Under the pieces are notes generated by a model that ran no database searches, was not told the origin of the DNA, and saw only the letters and a list, made by a program, of their open reading frames with translations. DNA of 64,000 nucleotides from Chitinophagaceae bacterium (GTDB taxonomy: Bacteria; Bacteroidota; Bacteroidia; Chitinophagales; Chitinophagaceae), in NCBI GenBank assembly GCA_016720745.1, contig JADKKA010000006.1:1-64000 (forward strand). The letters run 5' to 3'. Made by a program: the position numbers and the translations under genes. Within the stretch, counting starts at the first letter, position 1. Every line of letters starts with the position of its first letter. Of the stretch, positions 1 through 9,610 are shown in pieces.

Positions 1-49
1 TTTAAATCTCTGCGCAAACCCGCTATCCTGATCTCTGCGGTGAATCTCT

Positions 50-1101
50 CTACCACCTCAACAACGCACTCGCCCACGTAAACCCACTCCCAAACGCCGC
101 CAGACAAACCAAGTCCCCCTCCTTCACCAATCCCTTCTCCCATGCCTCACAAAGTGCAATGGGTACGGAGGCCGCGGTGGTATTCCCGTACCGCATGATA
201 TTATTATACAATCTGATCATCTCTCAGTCCGGAGTTTCTTTGCACGAAACCGGCTGATCCGCAGGTTGGCCTGTGGGGGATCAGCATATTGAGATCGCTG
301 GTCTGGGTAAATTATTTTTCCAATGCCTCTCTGATCACCTGTGAAATTTTCAACGGCTATTTTGAATACGGCTGGTCCTTATCCATGTTGGGGAAGTCTC
401 TGCATGATCAATCATTTCATGGCGGTCACGAACATGTCACCGATTTCGCATCTTTAAAATCCGCCAAGGTCTGGTTTCTCCGCTCCAGTGATTGCAGGCG
501 GGTACCCGGGTTATACATGGCCAGGATTTTCGCATTGGCTCCATCGCTGTGGAGGTGGGTGGAGAGGATGCCCTGTTGGGGATTATCGGTGGCTTGCAAA
601 ACCACGGCGCCGGCTCCATCGCCGAAGATCACGGATACATTGCGGCCACGGGTGCTGAAATCGAGTCCGAAGGAATGTTTCTCTGCTCCCACCACGAGGA
701 TATTTTTATACATGCCGGTCTTGATAACTGATCGGCCACGCTGAGGGCATATACAAAACCGCTGCATTGGTTGCGGACATCGAGGGCGCCCACTTCTTTC
801 ATTTTCATGGCGCGTTGGAGCAGTACCCCGCATCCCGGAAAATAATAATCGGGGGAGAGGGTGGCGAACACGATAAAGTCATTATCCTGCGGTAATCCCG
901 GCCTTTCGATGGCGATTTTGCTGCTTTCCACCCCCATGGCGGTGGTGGTTTCATTGGTCCGGTGGGCATATCGTCTTTCCTTTGATACCGGTTCTTTCCT
1001 GATCCATTCGTCGGAGCATCCATATACTTCATCAGGTCCTGGTTGGTCATCACTCTTTCGGGCACATACATCCCGATCCCGGCGATTTTTGATTGGAACA
1101 T
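50..1101 (-). pseudogene. 3-oxoacyl-ACP synthase III (FabH/KAS III-like), multiply frameshifted
   Basis: This reads from 1101 down to a TAG at 50-52. KAS III enzymes condense acyl-CoA with malonyl-ACP in the cytoplasm. Pieces in order across all three minus frames are an N-terminal KIAGIGMYVPERVMTN segment, then FATLSPDYYFPGCG and ALDVRNQCSGFVYAL (the Cys of NQCSGF is the expected catalytic residue), then VSVIFGDGAGAVVLQ, an IPHQANLRISRF-type segment holding the catalytic His, and a C-terminal GNTTAASVPIAL and AFGSGFTWASALLRW. All family landmarks are present in order and only the frame is broken, at four or more places, each consistent with one base lost or gained. That pattern fits read error at a contig end at least as well as genuine decay. 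Which FabH-type paralogue this is cannot be told. Confidence 0.85.
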
Positions 1102-1103
1102 AG

Positions 1104-1371
1104 CAAGCGGAATTTAGAAGGGGAAGATAAGAAATGCACGGGAAATGAAACAGTTGTGAATGAAATGGTTGCGGGGAGGGGATTGGGGCGTACCCTGGAC
1201 TTGCTCTGCCCTGTGGGATCTGGTGTCACCTCGGGCCTGACCCGGGCGGGGTACGGGTTTCGGAAGGGGGAAATTACCGAAAGTGGTAGGGGGAGTGTGG
1301 GGGAATTTCTTTAAATTAGAGGAAATGTGGGTGAAATGCTTTAATACTGGCGAGATTTCGTCAATGTGAGA
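1104..1371. other. Intergenic, purine-rich, no gene seen
   Basis: This stretch lies between the divergent fabH-like gene and the first cassette-like core site. It is rich in G and A runs on the + strand and has no open frame with recognisable protein content. It shows no attC-like sequence, so if the following array is an integron-type array, nothing here looks like a preceding cassette or a clear attI site. Confidence 0.5.
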
Positions 1372-1490
1372 GTTAGCGGTCATTTAGATGACACCCCTGA
1401 AAATAAAATCAGACAATGAACTTTTGAATTTTTAAAACAGTACTAGCACGACAAAAATGGACAAATGAAACCTGGACTTTACACCTTGGT

Positions 1491-2162
1491 TTGCAAACAA
1501 CATACGCTTCAACAATTATTTGGATTGCAACAGACTTTACAGAAGAACATAAAAAAGCACTTGATTGGTTAAACGACCACACCTCCGACCAAATTTCAAT
1601 TTTTGGTGTACAAGTTGAACTTTGGCAAATTGACAACAGCAATGCTGCTTTACGTTTCAACGTTGTAAGCAAACCAAACCAAGCTGTTAGACAAGCAGCA
1701 AGGTCAAAAGCAAATGATGAGCTTTCTGACAACAGGAAATTTCAATTTGAGTTTTGGAATAAGTTTAAAGACAAACTTGCAAAGACAAAGAAAATTCCTT
1801 CTCTGCAGACACCACGACCACAATACTGGTTTGACGTAAGTTTAGGGAAAAGCAACATTCATATTTCTAACACTTGTAACACGGACGTAAATACAGTCGG
1901 AGTTAGAGTTTATATTGGAAACAAAATTGCTAATACAATGCTTCCGTTTTTAGAAAGTAAAAAGGTAGAAATTGAAACGGCAATCGGACAACCTTTGCAA
2001 TGGAATCCTAACCCAGAAAATAGAGATAAGGTAATTGTATTGTTACACCCAACAGACTTTAACGATCCCCAAAAAGTTGAAGAAGCATTAGATTGGCTTC
2101 TTGACAATACAATTAAGTTCCGAGACACATTTTCAAAAATTGTAACACAAATAAATTTATGA
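1491..2162 (+). pseudogene. DUF4268-domain protein, 5'-truncated
   Basis: This encodes about 220 residues matching the C-terminal half of DUF4268 proteins, with the motifs IIWIATDFTEEHKKALDWLN, FGVQVELWQI and FNVVSKPNQ followed by a second block (QYWFDVSLGKSNIHIS). Full-length relatives begin with a nuclease-like region and a start near the LITYAAGL block. Here that part is missing: the open frame begins after a stop near 1427 and the only early start is TTG at 1491. The gene fills the first cassette-like unit, about 120 bp after the GTTAGCGG core site. The function is unknown; the family is common in accessory and defence neighbourhoods. It is either a real truncated cassette gene or one whose 5' part is shifted. 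Confidence 0.65.
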
Positions 2163-2185
2163 CGAAAGAAAAAATAGAAAGCCGA

Positions 2186-2382
2186 ACCGCTAACATGGAG
2201 TTTGCTGCTATGCTGGCTGACGAATAAATCCTCATCTTTTTATTCGCTATCAGCAGCGTTTGCGGCAGACATAATTCTATTCAGCTTTAGTTCTTATCTT
2301 CATCATCAATATTTCAATTGAGCTTCAGCTCCGGGCTGGACATTATAAAAACCATCACAGCAGAAAGCTCTGAACGTTGGTG
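2186..2382 (+). repeat. attC-like element 1
   Basis: It runs from ACCGCTAAC (2186-2194) to GTTGGTG (2376-2382). The left arm (CATGGAGTTTGCTGC) can pair imperfectly with the right arm (CAGCAGAAAGCTCTG), giving a long bulged hairpin like an attC site. The interior contains CTATTCAGCTTTAGTT and CATCATCAATATTTCAATT, blocks shared with the second element at 3318-3516. It separates the DUF4268 fragment from the SIR2-like gene. Confidence 0.6.
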
Positions 2383-2409
2383 GCAAGTTAAAAAGACATC
2401 TTACAAACA

Positions 2410-3314
2410 ATGAATGACACAATACTATTTGGCAACGGGCTTAATAATTTGAGTAAAAATCGTATCCCGTGGACAGACCTTTTGGACAGAATTAAAGGAA
2501 AAGCAAAATTTGATAATGGCGAACTGCCAAATACATTCATTTATGAAAGAGCTGTCTTTGAAAACAAAGCAGTAAAAGACATTCGAGAGACAGAATTTGA
2601 TATTAAGTTTTCTATTGCGGAACTACTTTCAACTATTGAGACAAACGAATTTTATGAAATGCTTTTCTACCTGAAGTGTAAGAATTATCTGACAACAAAT
2701 TATGACTATGCCTTTAGGAATTTTATTACTCAAACCGAGAAATACCCTAAGTTATAATAGCACAGAGGACATTTATAGCATTCGTCGGCAAACCAGAATT
2801 TTAGATAAACGAGAGAATGAAGTTTGCAAAATCTGGAACATACATGGAGAAATAGACACTCCAGTTTCAATTATGTTAGGTTAGACCATTACTGTGGTTC
2901 TGTAAGCAAGCTTGACGCTTACGTAAAAGGAACTTATGAATTTCAAGAAGATTCTAAGCAAATTAAAGTTAAAAAAATCACAGACAAACTTAAACTTAAG
3001 GAGTTTGACAATCGTTCATGGGCTGAACTGTTTTCACAACGAATATTCATATTATTGGACTTTCTCTCGATTATAGTGAAACAGATTTGTGGTGGATATT
3101 AACGAAAAGAGCAAGAATTATTCACGAAGATAAGACAAGCCCCTTAGTTAAAAACAAAATCTTCTTCTACGACAGACACATTAAAAGTGAAAAAGAAGAA
3201 CTTTTGAATTCATTAAATGTTACTGTAGTAAAACCCAAGCCGGACAACTATAAAAATGACTGGAACAAATATTACATTGACACTATTGACCAGATTAAAA
3301 GCAAAATGAGATAA
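2410..3314 (+). pseudogene. SIR2-like domain protein, frameshifted
   Basis: This is an intracellular SIR2-family protein of about 300 residues. The start MNDTILFGNGLNNLSK carries the glycine-rich Rossmann motif (FGNGLN) that binds NAD in this superfamily. Further on are YLTTNYDYAF, KIWNIHGE, and near the C-terminus IHIIGLSLDYSETDLWW, the usual last landmark of the SIR2_2 type. The reading frame shifts near 2745, 2880 and 3035-3060 and returns each time to sequence that continues the domain, so single-base errors or recent decay explain it. SIR2-like proteins of this class act as NADases in several antiphage systems; that role is inferred here from family and context. It fills cassette-like unit 2, flanked by attC-like elements. 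Confidence 0.7.
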
Positions 3315-3317
3315 GCT

Positions 3318-3516
3318 GGCACCAACATAATGTTTGCCCCAAGGCTGGCGGACGGAATAACAATCGGCAGTTGTACTATTATCAGCTAATATCGGGATTG
3401 ACCAAATTCTATTTGGCTTTTAGTTGTCAACTTCATCATCAGTATTTCAATTAACTTCAGTTCCCAGGCAGACAGCTATAAAATACAAGCCCTGCGTCAA
3501 GCCGCTACCGTTAGTC
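3318..3516 (+). repeat. attC-like element 2
   Basis: It runs from GGCACCAAC (3318-3326) to GTTAGTC (3510-3516), starting four bases after the stop codon of the SIR2-like gene. Shared blocks with element 1 are AACAT..GTTTGC, GGCTGGCGGACG, TTCTATTTGGCTTTTAGTT and CATCATCAGTATTTCAATT, in the same order and spacing. Its left core is the complement of the start of its own cassette (GTTGGTG at 2376), not of the next one. Confidence 0.6.
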
Positions 3517-3571
3517 GAAATTTGAAGACCTCAAACTAGTTACCAAAAATTCGCTGTTAAGCCAAAAGCAT

Positions 3572-4078
3572 ATGAGAGAAAACATTATGAAAATACCAGC
3601 TAACGAGAATGAAATTAAATTATATTTTTTCGTAGGAGAAGCTATATGGAAAATCCAAATGGTTGAACAGGCTTTGAGCTGTTCAATTACTCTTAAAATG
3701 AATCCTGAGGCAACAAAGGAACAGGCTGACAAAGTCTTAACGCAGCACCAAAATTACACATTAGGTATGGCCATTAATATTGCAAGCAAAGAAAAACTGT
3801 ATGATACATCTCTACAAGATAAACTATATAGCTTTCTAGAGCAAAGAAATTGGTTGGTTCACAAAGCTATGTCTGATAGCCAACATGACAAAAATTGGGA
3901 AAATGAAATATTGGAATTATTTCAGAAAATAAAATCTATTTCCGACAATGCCGAGAGCATTCATCGTAAAATAGAATACGACATGCTAGCTTTTTGTTCT
4001 TCGAGGGGAAAAGATATGCCTAAGCTTCGTGAGTTATTGAAATTACAAGAACAAGGAGTACGGATTAAAAGCGTATGA
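3572..4078 (+). CDS. HEPN-like domain protein (uncharacterised)
   Basis: A 168-residue, mainly helical cytoplasmic protein in the third cassette-like unit. I do not recognise a named family. Around residue 90 it has LEQRNWLVHKAM, which fits the R-N-x3-H (Rx4H) signature of HEPN ribonuclease or binding domains, where the residue after Arg is often Asn. The preceding helix (VGEAIWKIQMVEQAL) also suits such proteins. A second start at 3587 (MKIPANENE) is equally likely. HEPN proteins are frequent in toxin-antitoxin and abortive-infection systems, so a defence role is plausible but unproved. A short distance downstream lies the truncated third attC-like element. Confidence 0.55.
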   Translation: MRENIMKIPANENEIKLYFFVGEAIWKIQMVEQALSCSITLKMNPEATKEQADKVLTQHQNYTLGMAINIASKEKLYDTSLQDKLYSFLEQRNWLVHKAMSDSQHDKNWENEILELFQKIKSISDNAESIHRKIEYDMLAFCSSRGKDMPKLRELLKLQEQGVRIKSV

Positions 4079-4099
4079 TTTTTTATAGACAAGAAAACT

Positions 4100-4185
4100 C
4101 GTCCTACATGTGGTTTTCTGCTATGCCGGATCTCAAAGTTATGCTAAACTTCCAATTCCCTATTCAGCTTCTGTCATTAACTATA
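4100..4185 (+). repeat. attC-like element 3, truncated
   Basis: It begins with CGTCCTAC, a degenerate match to the complement of its cassette start (GTTAGTCG at 3510). ATGTGGTTTTCTGCTATGCC matches the left arm of element 1, and CCTATTCAGCTTCTGT matches the interior of both other elements. Similarity stops near 4185 and no right-hand GTT core follows. The array therefore appears to end here, just before the restriction island. Confidence 0.45.
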
Positions 4186-4360
4186 GTATATGTCGTCAAT
4201 GATAATTTTATTTTGAAAGTAGATTGCTTATGTTTGATACTCTTTTTTTATTTAATTTGCAAATAGCTATTAATTTATAATTACATTAAAATCAACTTCT
4301 ATAACTTACATTACTTTCATAAAAGTATATACTGTAATGGGATGGCTTTTTTAAATAGAA

Positions 4361-4368
4361 TAGATTTG
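4361..4368 (+). promoter_or_regulatory. Possible -7 element upstream of the methyltransferase
   Basis: TAGATTTG fits the Bacteroidota TAnnTTTG -7 consensus and sits 15 bases before the ATG at 4384, which would give a very short leader. No TTTG is seen at the expected upstream distance. The surrounding 4190-4383 stretch is AT-rich and holds no gene. Confidence 0.35.
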
Positions 4369-4383
4369 ACAAATTAAAAATAA

Positions 4384-5445
4384 ATGAAGAAAAAAAAATT
4401 CACGTTCATTGATTTATTTGCGGGTATTGGCGGATTTCATATAGCCATGCATGAACTAGGTGGACAATGCGTTTTTGCCTCAGAGCTTGATAAATATGCC
4501 CGCCAAACCTATGAGTATAATTTTAAAAGTATTTCACCAGGAATATTTAAGAAGGGGAACTTTAATCAAGATATAACTGATCCAGCTTTAAATATCTCAG
4601 AAATTCCAAATTTTGATATTTTATGTGCAGGATTTCCATGTCAACCGTTCAGCTACGCAGGAAAAAATGAGGGTTTTAAGGATAAAACACGAGGCACACT
4701 TTTTTTTTCAATCTTAAATATATTAGAGGCAAAAAGGCCAATCGCATTTCTCTTAGAAAACGTAAAGGGTATTAAGTCGCACGATGGAGGTAGAACACTG
4801 GAAACAATTGTTTCCGCTTTAGAGAAAGCTGGCTATTATGTAAAATGGCAAATTTTAGATAGTTTAAAGTTTGGTGTACCTCAAAAAAGAGAAAGGTGGT
4901 ATTGTGTTGGTTTTCTCAATGATGTTGAATTTTCATTTCCGTCTGGCAATAATAAAATTGTTACACTTTCGAAGATAATTGACAAAAAAAACAACGATCC
5001 TGCTCTGAAATTACCAAAAATGGAAATCGAAAAAATAAATTTTCATTTCAAAAATGTAAGTAGAGCGCCACGAGTTAAGCACGATAGTTCAAAATACCAG
5101 CCATATACAAAAAAAGGAAGGCATGGAGTTTTTTCATATCAAAAGCCAGATGGGTCGCTTCGATTTCATATCGGGGATGTAGCAAAAACACAAATTCAAG
5201 AGGCTTTTTATTGCTGTTTGAATACATATGCACCAACTATTATTTTCAATAGGGTTCCTAAGCTATGGGATCTTAAAAGAAAGTTGTCTGTTCTAGAGTC
5301 ACAGCGTTTACAAGGGTTTCCAGATAGCTTTAAGTTTCCAGTATCAGATAATCAAGCATATCGTCAACTTGGCAATAGTATTGCACTTCCAGTAGTTCGC
5401 GAAGTTGCAAAATCTATGTTAAAAGCTTTAAATTATGAAAATTAG
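4384..5445 (+). CDS. DNA (cytosine-5-)-methyltransferase
   Basis: A C5-cytosine methyltransferase of 353 residues, the modification part of a restriction-modification system; it transfers a methyl group from SAM to cytosine in a specific site. The motifs are in canonical order: I (FIDLFAGIGGFH, residues 8-19), IV with the catalytic Cys (GFPCQPFSYAG, Cys86), VI (LLENVKG, Glu125), VIII (QKRERW), and IX/X near the C-terminus (LQGFPDSF and YRQLGNSIALPVV). The target recognition region between VIII and IX is about 100 residues, so it is a compact single-specificity enzyme. The last 11 bases overlap the ATG at 5435 of the McrB-like gene, indicating one operon. The frame is intact, unlike its neighbours. 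The recognition site cannot be read from sequence. Confidence 0.95.
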   Translation: MKKKKFTFIDLFAGIGGFHIAMHELGGQCVFASELDKYARQTYEYNFKSISPGIFKKGNFNQDITDPALNISEIPNFDILCAGFPCQPFSYAGKNEGFKDKTRGTLFFSILNILEAKRPIAFLLENVKGIKSHDGGRTLETIVSALEKAGYYVKWQILDSLKFGVPQKRERWYCVGFLNDVEFSFPSGNNKIVTLSKIIDKKNNDPALKLPKMEIEKINFHFKNVSRAPRVKHDSSKYQPYTKKGRHGVFSYQKPDGSLRFHIGDVAKTQIQEAFYCCLNTYAPTIIFNRVPKLWDLKRKLSVLESQRLQGFPDSFKFPVSDNQAYRQLGNSIALPVVREVAKSMLKALNYEN

Positions 5446-7232
5446 TAAAATCGCTGTTGTTAGTGCTATTGCTAGTCTATCAAAAACTACTTATAATAAG
5501 TTTTGGGGAACCCTTACATTATTGCATCAATTGATGAAGCAATTGTTGCAAATAAAACTTATGCGGTTAGTTCTCGATCAGTAATGATCTTTTTAGATAG
5601 ATTATTTAATTTTAATTTAAACGAGAATAGCGCGTACGGTGATTATCCAATATATGTTAAATTTTCTGCGTTTTGGAAAGATAGATTTGTAGAATTTACT
5701 CAAAAAGCCGCCCCTAATTTACTTGATGCTTCTGTATTTTATGGAAAGTTTGAATTATTTGATTCAGATATTAATTCGTCGGTTCTCATTAACAAATTTG
5801 TCAATGAGTGTAATATTCGTATTAATGAACTTGAGCAAATGTTTTCAATTAATGAAAGTAAGGTTATCAAATGCGAAGATTATTCAATTGAAAGTTTAGT
5901 TAAGGCTATTGAGACACAGTTTGGCGTTAAGGGAAGGGATAGTTTATATCTTTCATTAGAATCTCCTTTCTTTATTCAGAGTAAGCCAAGCGAATTGAAA
6001 CGAGCACCTTTTATTCAGACTCTCTATTCTGGTGATAGAATAAAAGAGCTATTATTAATTTCAGATTCAAATCTAGATGAACTGTACCCTGGCAAAAGCC
6101 CAATTAAAGAAAAGGTGACTTTTGGGAGTACAATTAAGGATTTTCGAAAAGCTTGCGATTCTGTGGGTTTTAGCATTGAGAATCTATTTTTAACTAGACT
6201 CGTCGCTTCTCTTTTGACTAAACCTTTTGTTATCCTCTCTGGACTTTCTGGCTCCGGGAAAACAAAATTAGCACAGAATTTTGTCAAGTGGATTTGTCAG
6301 GATCCAAGCCAATATTGCATTATTCCTGTTGGAGCGGATTGGACCAATCGGGAACCTTTACTAGGCTATCCCAATGCCTTGAAACCAGAAGAGTATGTAA
6401 AGCCCGAAAGTGGGGTACTTGATTTAATCATGAGGGCCTCTGAGCAAACTGATTTACCTCATTTTCTTATTTTGGATGAGATGAATCTGAGTCATGTCGA
6501 GCGCTATTTTGCCGATTTTTTAAGCACAATGGAATCCCAAGAGAGTATCCCATTATATGCTGAGGTACTGTTGATAATGGAGTTCCTTCAGCATTGAAAC
6601 TGCCTTCAAATCTGTTTATAATCGGCACAGTAAATATTGACGAAACTACTCATATGTTCAGCCCCAAGGTGCTGGATAGGGCCAATACCATTGAGTTTAG
6701 GGTTACAAAAGAGGAAATGAAAGCCTTTTTAGAGAATATAAAGCCTATTAATATTGATCTGCTCACTGGAAAGGGGGCAGGTATGGCGACTAGTTTTCTA
6801 CATATGGCGGCAAACAAAGAATTTACAGTATCGGATAGTAATGTTATCAATACAGCCCTGGTTAATTTCTTTGGCGAATTGAAAAAAACTGGGGCGGAAT
6901 TCGGGTACCGTAGTGCAAACGAAATTCTGCGTCTGATCCATCAATTAACCGTTTTGGACAATACGCTTACAACTAATCAAAGGTTGATATTGCAATCATA
7001 CAGAAATTGTTGCCTAAGTTGCACGGTTCACGCAGAAAAATTGTGTCCGGTACTGGAAACATTAGGTTCGCTATGTGTTGTAGATAAATTAAGCATCATT
7101 AAGGAAGTATTTGAAAAACCAGATTTTGACTTTAAAGGTACAAATGTGCTTTATCCTCTTTCGCTTGAAAAAATTGCTCGAATGTATCGCGGTGCCATTG
7201 ACAATGGATTTGCAAGCTTTGCCGAAGCCTAA
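5435..7232 (+). pseudogene. McrB-type AAA+ NTPase (restriction subunit), two frame breaks
   Basis: This is the motor subunit of a McrBC-like restriction complex. Walker A is GLSGSGKTKL (6241 on), Walker B is FLILDEMNLSHVERYFAD, and the sensor region is IIGTVNIDETTHMFSPKVLDRAN, which is close to McrB. McrB-type proteins use GTP to drive DNA translocation by the complex. The N-terminal ~240 residues are a variable part with no recognised fold and presumably bind target DNA. The best start is ATG 5435, overlapping the methyltransferase. The frame then shifts in TTTTGGGG (5501-5508), where adding one G restores NKFWGNPYIIASID, and again near 6570, before DNGVPSALKLPSN. Both are one-base events, probably sequence errors. 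The next gene encodes the nuclease partner. Confidence 0.85.
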
Positions 7233-7235
7233 TAA

Positions 7236-9525
7236 ATGAAGTCAGTTTCAAACATAGAAATCACTCTAGACTCCATAAAGAAAGGTTTGCGGCTATGGAT
7301 AGATGCTCGCAGGCCCGATACTTTGTTTGATGTAGCGGAAAACGCAACCGACAATAATGAAGCCCGGTATCAGCTCGTGGAAGGTTTTTTATTACGATTA
7401 CCAGATTAGTGATTCTGGCTTTGTGCTTGGCGATATCGGAGAAAACATCATTCAGCAGCATAAACGAACTGCAAATCTCGGGACTATTGCACCCAATATA
7501 TTTGTGGGTACACTTTCCATTCCCCTGCTAGATAGGCAAACTTCGGAAGAGCTTTGCAAAATTGAGCTTGAAATTCAGTCTGTAAAATCCGGATATCGTA
7601 GTGATTACCGGGATATGCTTGAGTTCATTACCGAAAAATGTACCGACCTACTCTTGCAGGCCAACTCACCTGTTTCGCAACATTTTGAAATTGATTATAC
7701 GAAAGATAGTCAAACGCTTTATCAGAAATTTGCTTTCATCAAATCTGTGATTGGCACAGATGAATTTACCGAGGCGGTTCACCGAATAGTTACAGCGCCA
7801 GTAACAAAGTGGAAGGAAACCACAGAAGAGAAAGACATTCGCAACGCCAGGCGACTTTCAAATGCCAATATGAAGGAAATACTAAAAGGCGGCAGGCGAA
7901 CCAAGTTACCGAAAACTCATTATCTGAGAAGTTACGCCATTGATACATTGCCGGAGCGAATCACTACCAATAGAAAAACAGATTCAGTTGATACTCCTGA
8001 AAACCGTTTTATAAAACATGCACTTGAGAATTTTCTCAAGTTCTGCACAGACATAAACAGTAAGGCAAAGGAATTCGGTCATAAAAAAATGGAAACCGAA
8101 TCAGGCTTGATGATTCGTGAGCTCGAAAGTCATTTGCACCATACTGTATTCAAAGACATTTTAAGGCCGACAACCTTAAAACTAAATAGTCCGATATTAC
8201 AGCGAAAAGAAGGTTACCGCGAAGTATTGCGTGTATGGCTTATGTTTGACCTTGCCGCCAAACTCATCTGGAAAGGCGGAGATGATATATACAGCGGGGG
8301 GAAAAAGGACATTGCCACACTTTATGAGTATTGGCTATTCTTCAAATTGTTGGACCTGTTTCAGTCTATATTTGAAATTGAGTCCAAAGACATTTCAGAC
8401 TTAATTAATGAAACTCCTGACGGCCTGAATCTTCAGATAAAGCAAGGCAAATTCACAGCGCTACGAGGCGTTTATGATTCAGGTAGCAGAAAGTTGAATG
8501 TCCGGTTTAATTACAACCGGTCATTTAGCGGAAAAAAAATATATCCAGAGTCTGGTAGCTGGACAACAACCTTACGCCCCGACTATACGCTTTCATTCTG
8601 GCCTTACGGCATTTCAGAGGCTGAAGCTGAAAAGCAGGAGCTGATTGTGCATGTGCATTTTGATGCAAAATACAAAATAGCAAACCTGACCGATTTTCTA
8701 GAACAAAACTCTGATAATGACCTGGACGAGGAGAAAGCTGAAAATAGAAAGGGTATTTATAAAAATGCAGACTTACTGAAAATGCATGCCTATAAAGATG
8801 CTATCAGAAGAACAGGGGGTGCGTATATTTTATATCCCGGGGACAAATCCATCAATCAAAAAGGTTTTCATGAAATTATTCCCGGACTTGGAGCGTTTCC
8901 GGTTAAGCCATCTAAAACTGACAGCGGAATCGGTGAACTGAAGGCATTTATTCTTGAAATAGTAGAGCACTTCATAAATCGAGCTTCACAGCGTGAGAAA
9001 ATTGCCTTCAGAACATTTGACATTTATAAAAATCCACCTGACTTTGACAATATGGTCAAAGAACTATTACCGGAACCTTACAACAACAATAGAGACTTAA
9101 TTCCTGACGACACCTATGTTTTAGTGGGTTATTACAATTCGCAGGAACAATATGAGTGGATTAAACGGACAAGACTTTATAATTTCAGAATGGGTTCAGG
9201 TGCAGGTTCGCTTGTGCTAGATAAAGAAACCGTAAGTTCTAAATATTTATTGCTCCATACTGCAGGTAATAAAGGATCGGGTGATTTATGGAGAATTATT
9301 AGTAAAGGTCCAAAAGTGTATTCTAAAGATGATCTATTAAAAAAGGGCTATCCTGATCCATCTCAAGATAATTATCTGGTTATTCAAATTGAACTAGTAG
9401 CGGATAAAGAATTTCAAAGTGTAAACTGGGATTTTAGAAGGCTTCGTAACTATTCGTCAGGGAGGGCTTCAGCGTTTCCATTTACATCGAGTTTGACCGA
9501 GCTAATGAGGAACATAGTTCGATAA
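7236..9525 (+). CDS. DUF2357 / PD-(D/E)XK nuclease, McrC-like restriction subunit
   Basis: A protein of about 760 residues that should be the DNA-cutting partner of the McrB-like NTPase. The start at ATG 7236 (MKSVSNIEITLDSIKKGLRL) lies four bases after the McrB stop, and a one-base shift in the T6 run at 7385-7390 joins it to the long frame beginning at 7357. The DUF2357 region is recognisable (SVDTPENRFIKHAL, ATLYEYWLFFKLLDL). The nuclease core follows: LRPDYTLSFWP with Asp409 and HFDAKYKI with Asp436 and Lys438 (numbered from 7357). The last ~140 residues (from DDTYVLVGYY) form a separate domain with TRLYNFRMG and a DLWRI strand; it may be a PUA-like reader, but this is a guess. Confidence 0.85.
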
Positions 9526-9610
9526 AAAGCTATTTTAATAACCATAGTAAATCTATTGTTAATCGGCGGCATGTTGAGTATTTGAAAAGTTTTAATTTGA
9601 AAAATTTGGA

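Larger units (their letters stand above)
1372..4185 (+). mobile_element. Putative integron-like gene-cassette array (three cassettes)
   Basis: Three co-oriented genes (DUF4268 fragment, SIR2-like, HEPN-like) are each followed by a related element of about 200 bp; the last copy is truncated. Cassette 1 starts with GTTAGCGGT (1372) and its trailing element starts with the exact complement ACCGCTAAC (2186-2194). Cassette 2 starts with GTTGGTG (2376) and its trailing element starts with the complement CACCAAC (3320-3326). Cassette 3 starts with GTTAGTCG (3510) and the matching site at 4100-4107 is degenerate. In known integrons each cassette carries both halves of its own attC, so the start of a cassette is complementary to the start of its own trailing attC. 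That is the pattern here. No integrase gene lies in the window. The integron interpretation is an inference. Confidence 0.6.
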
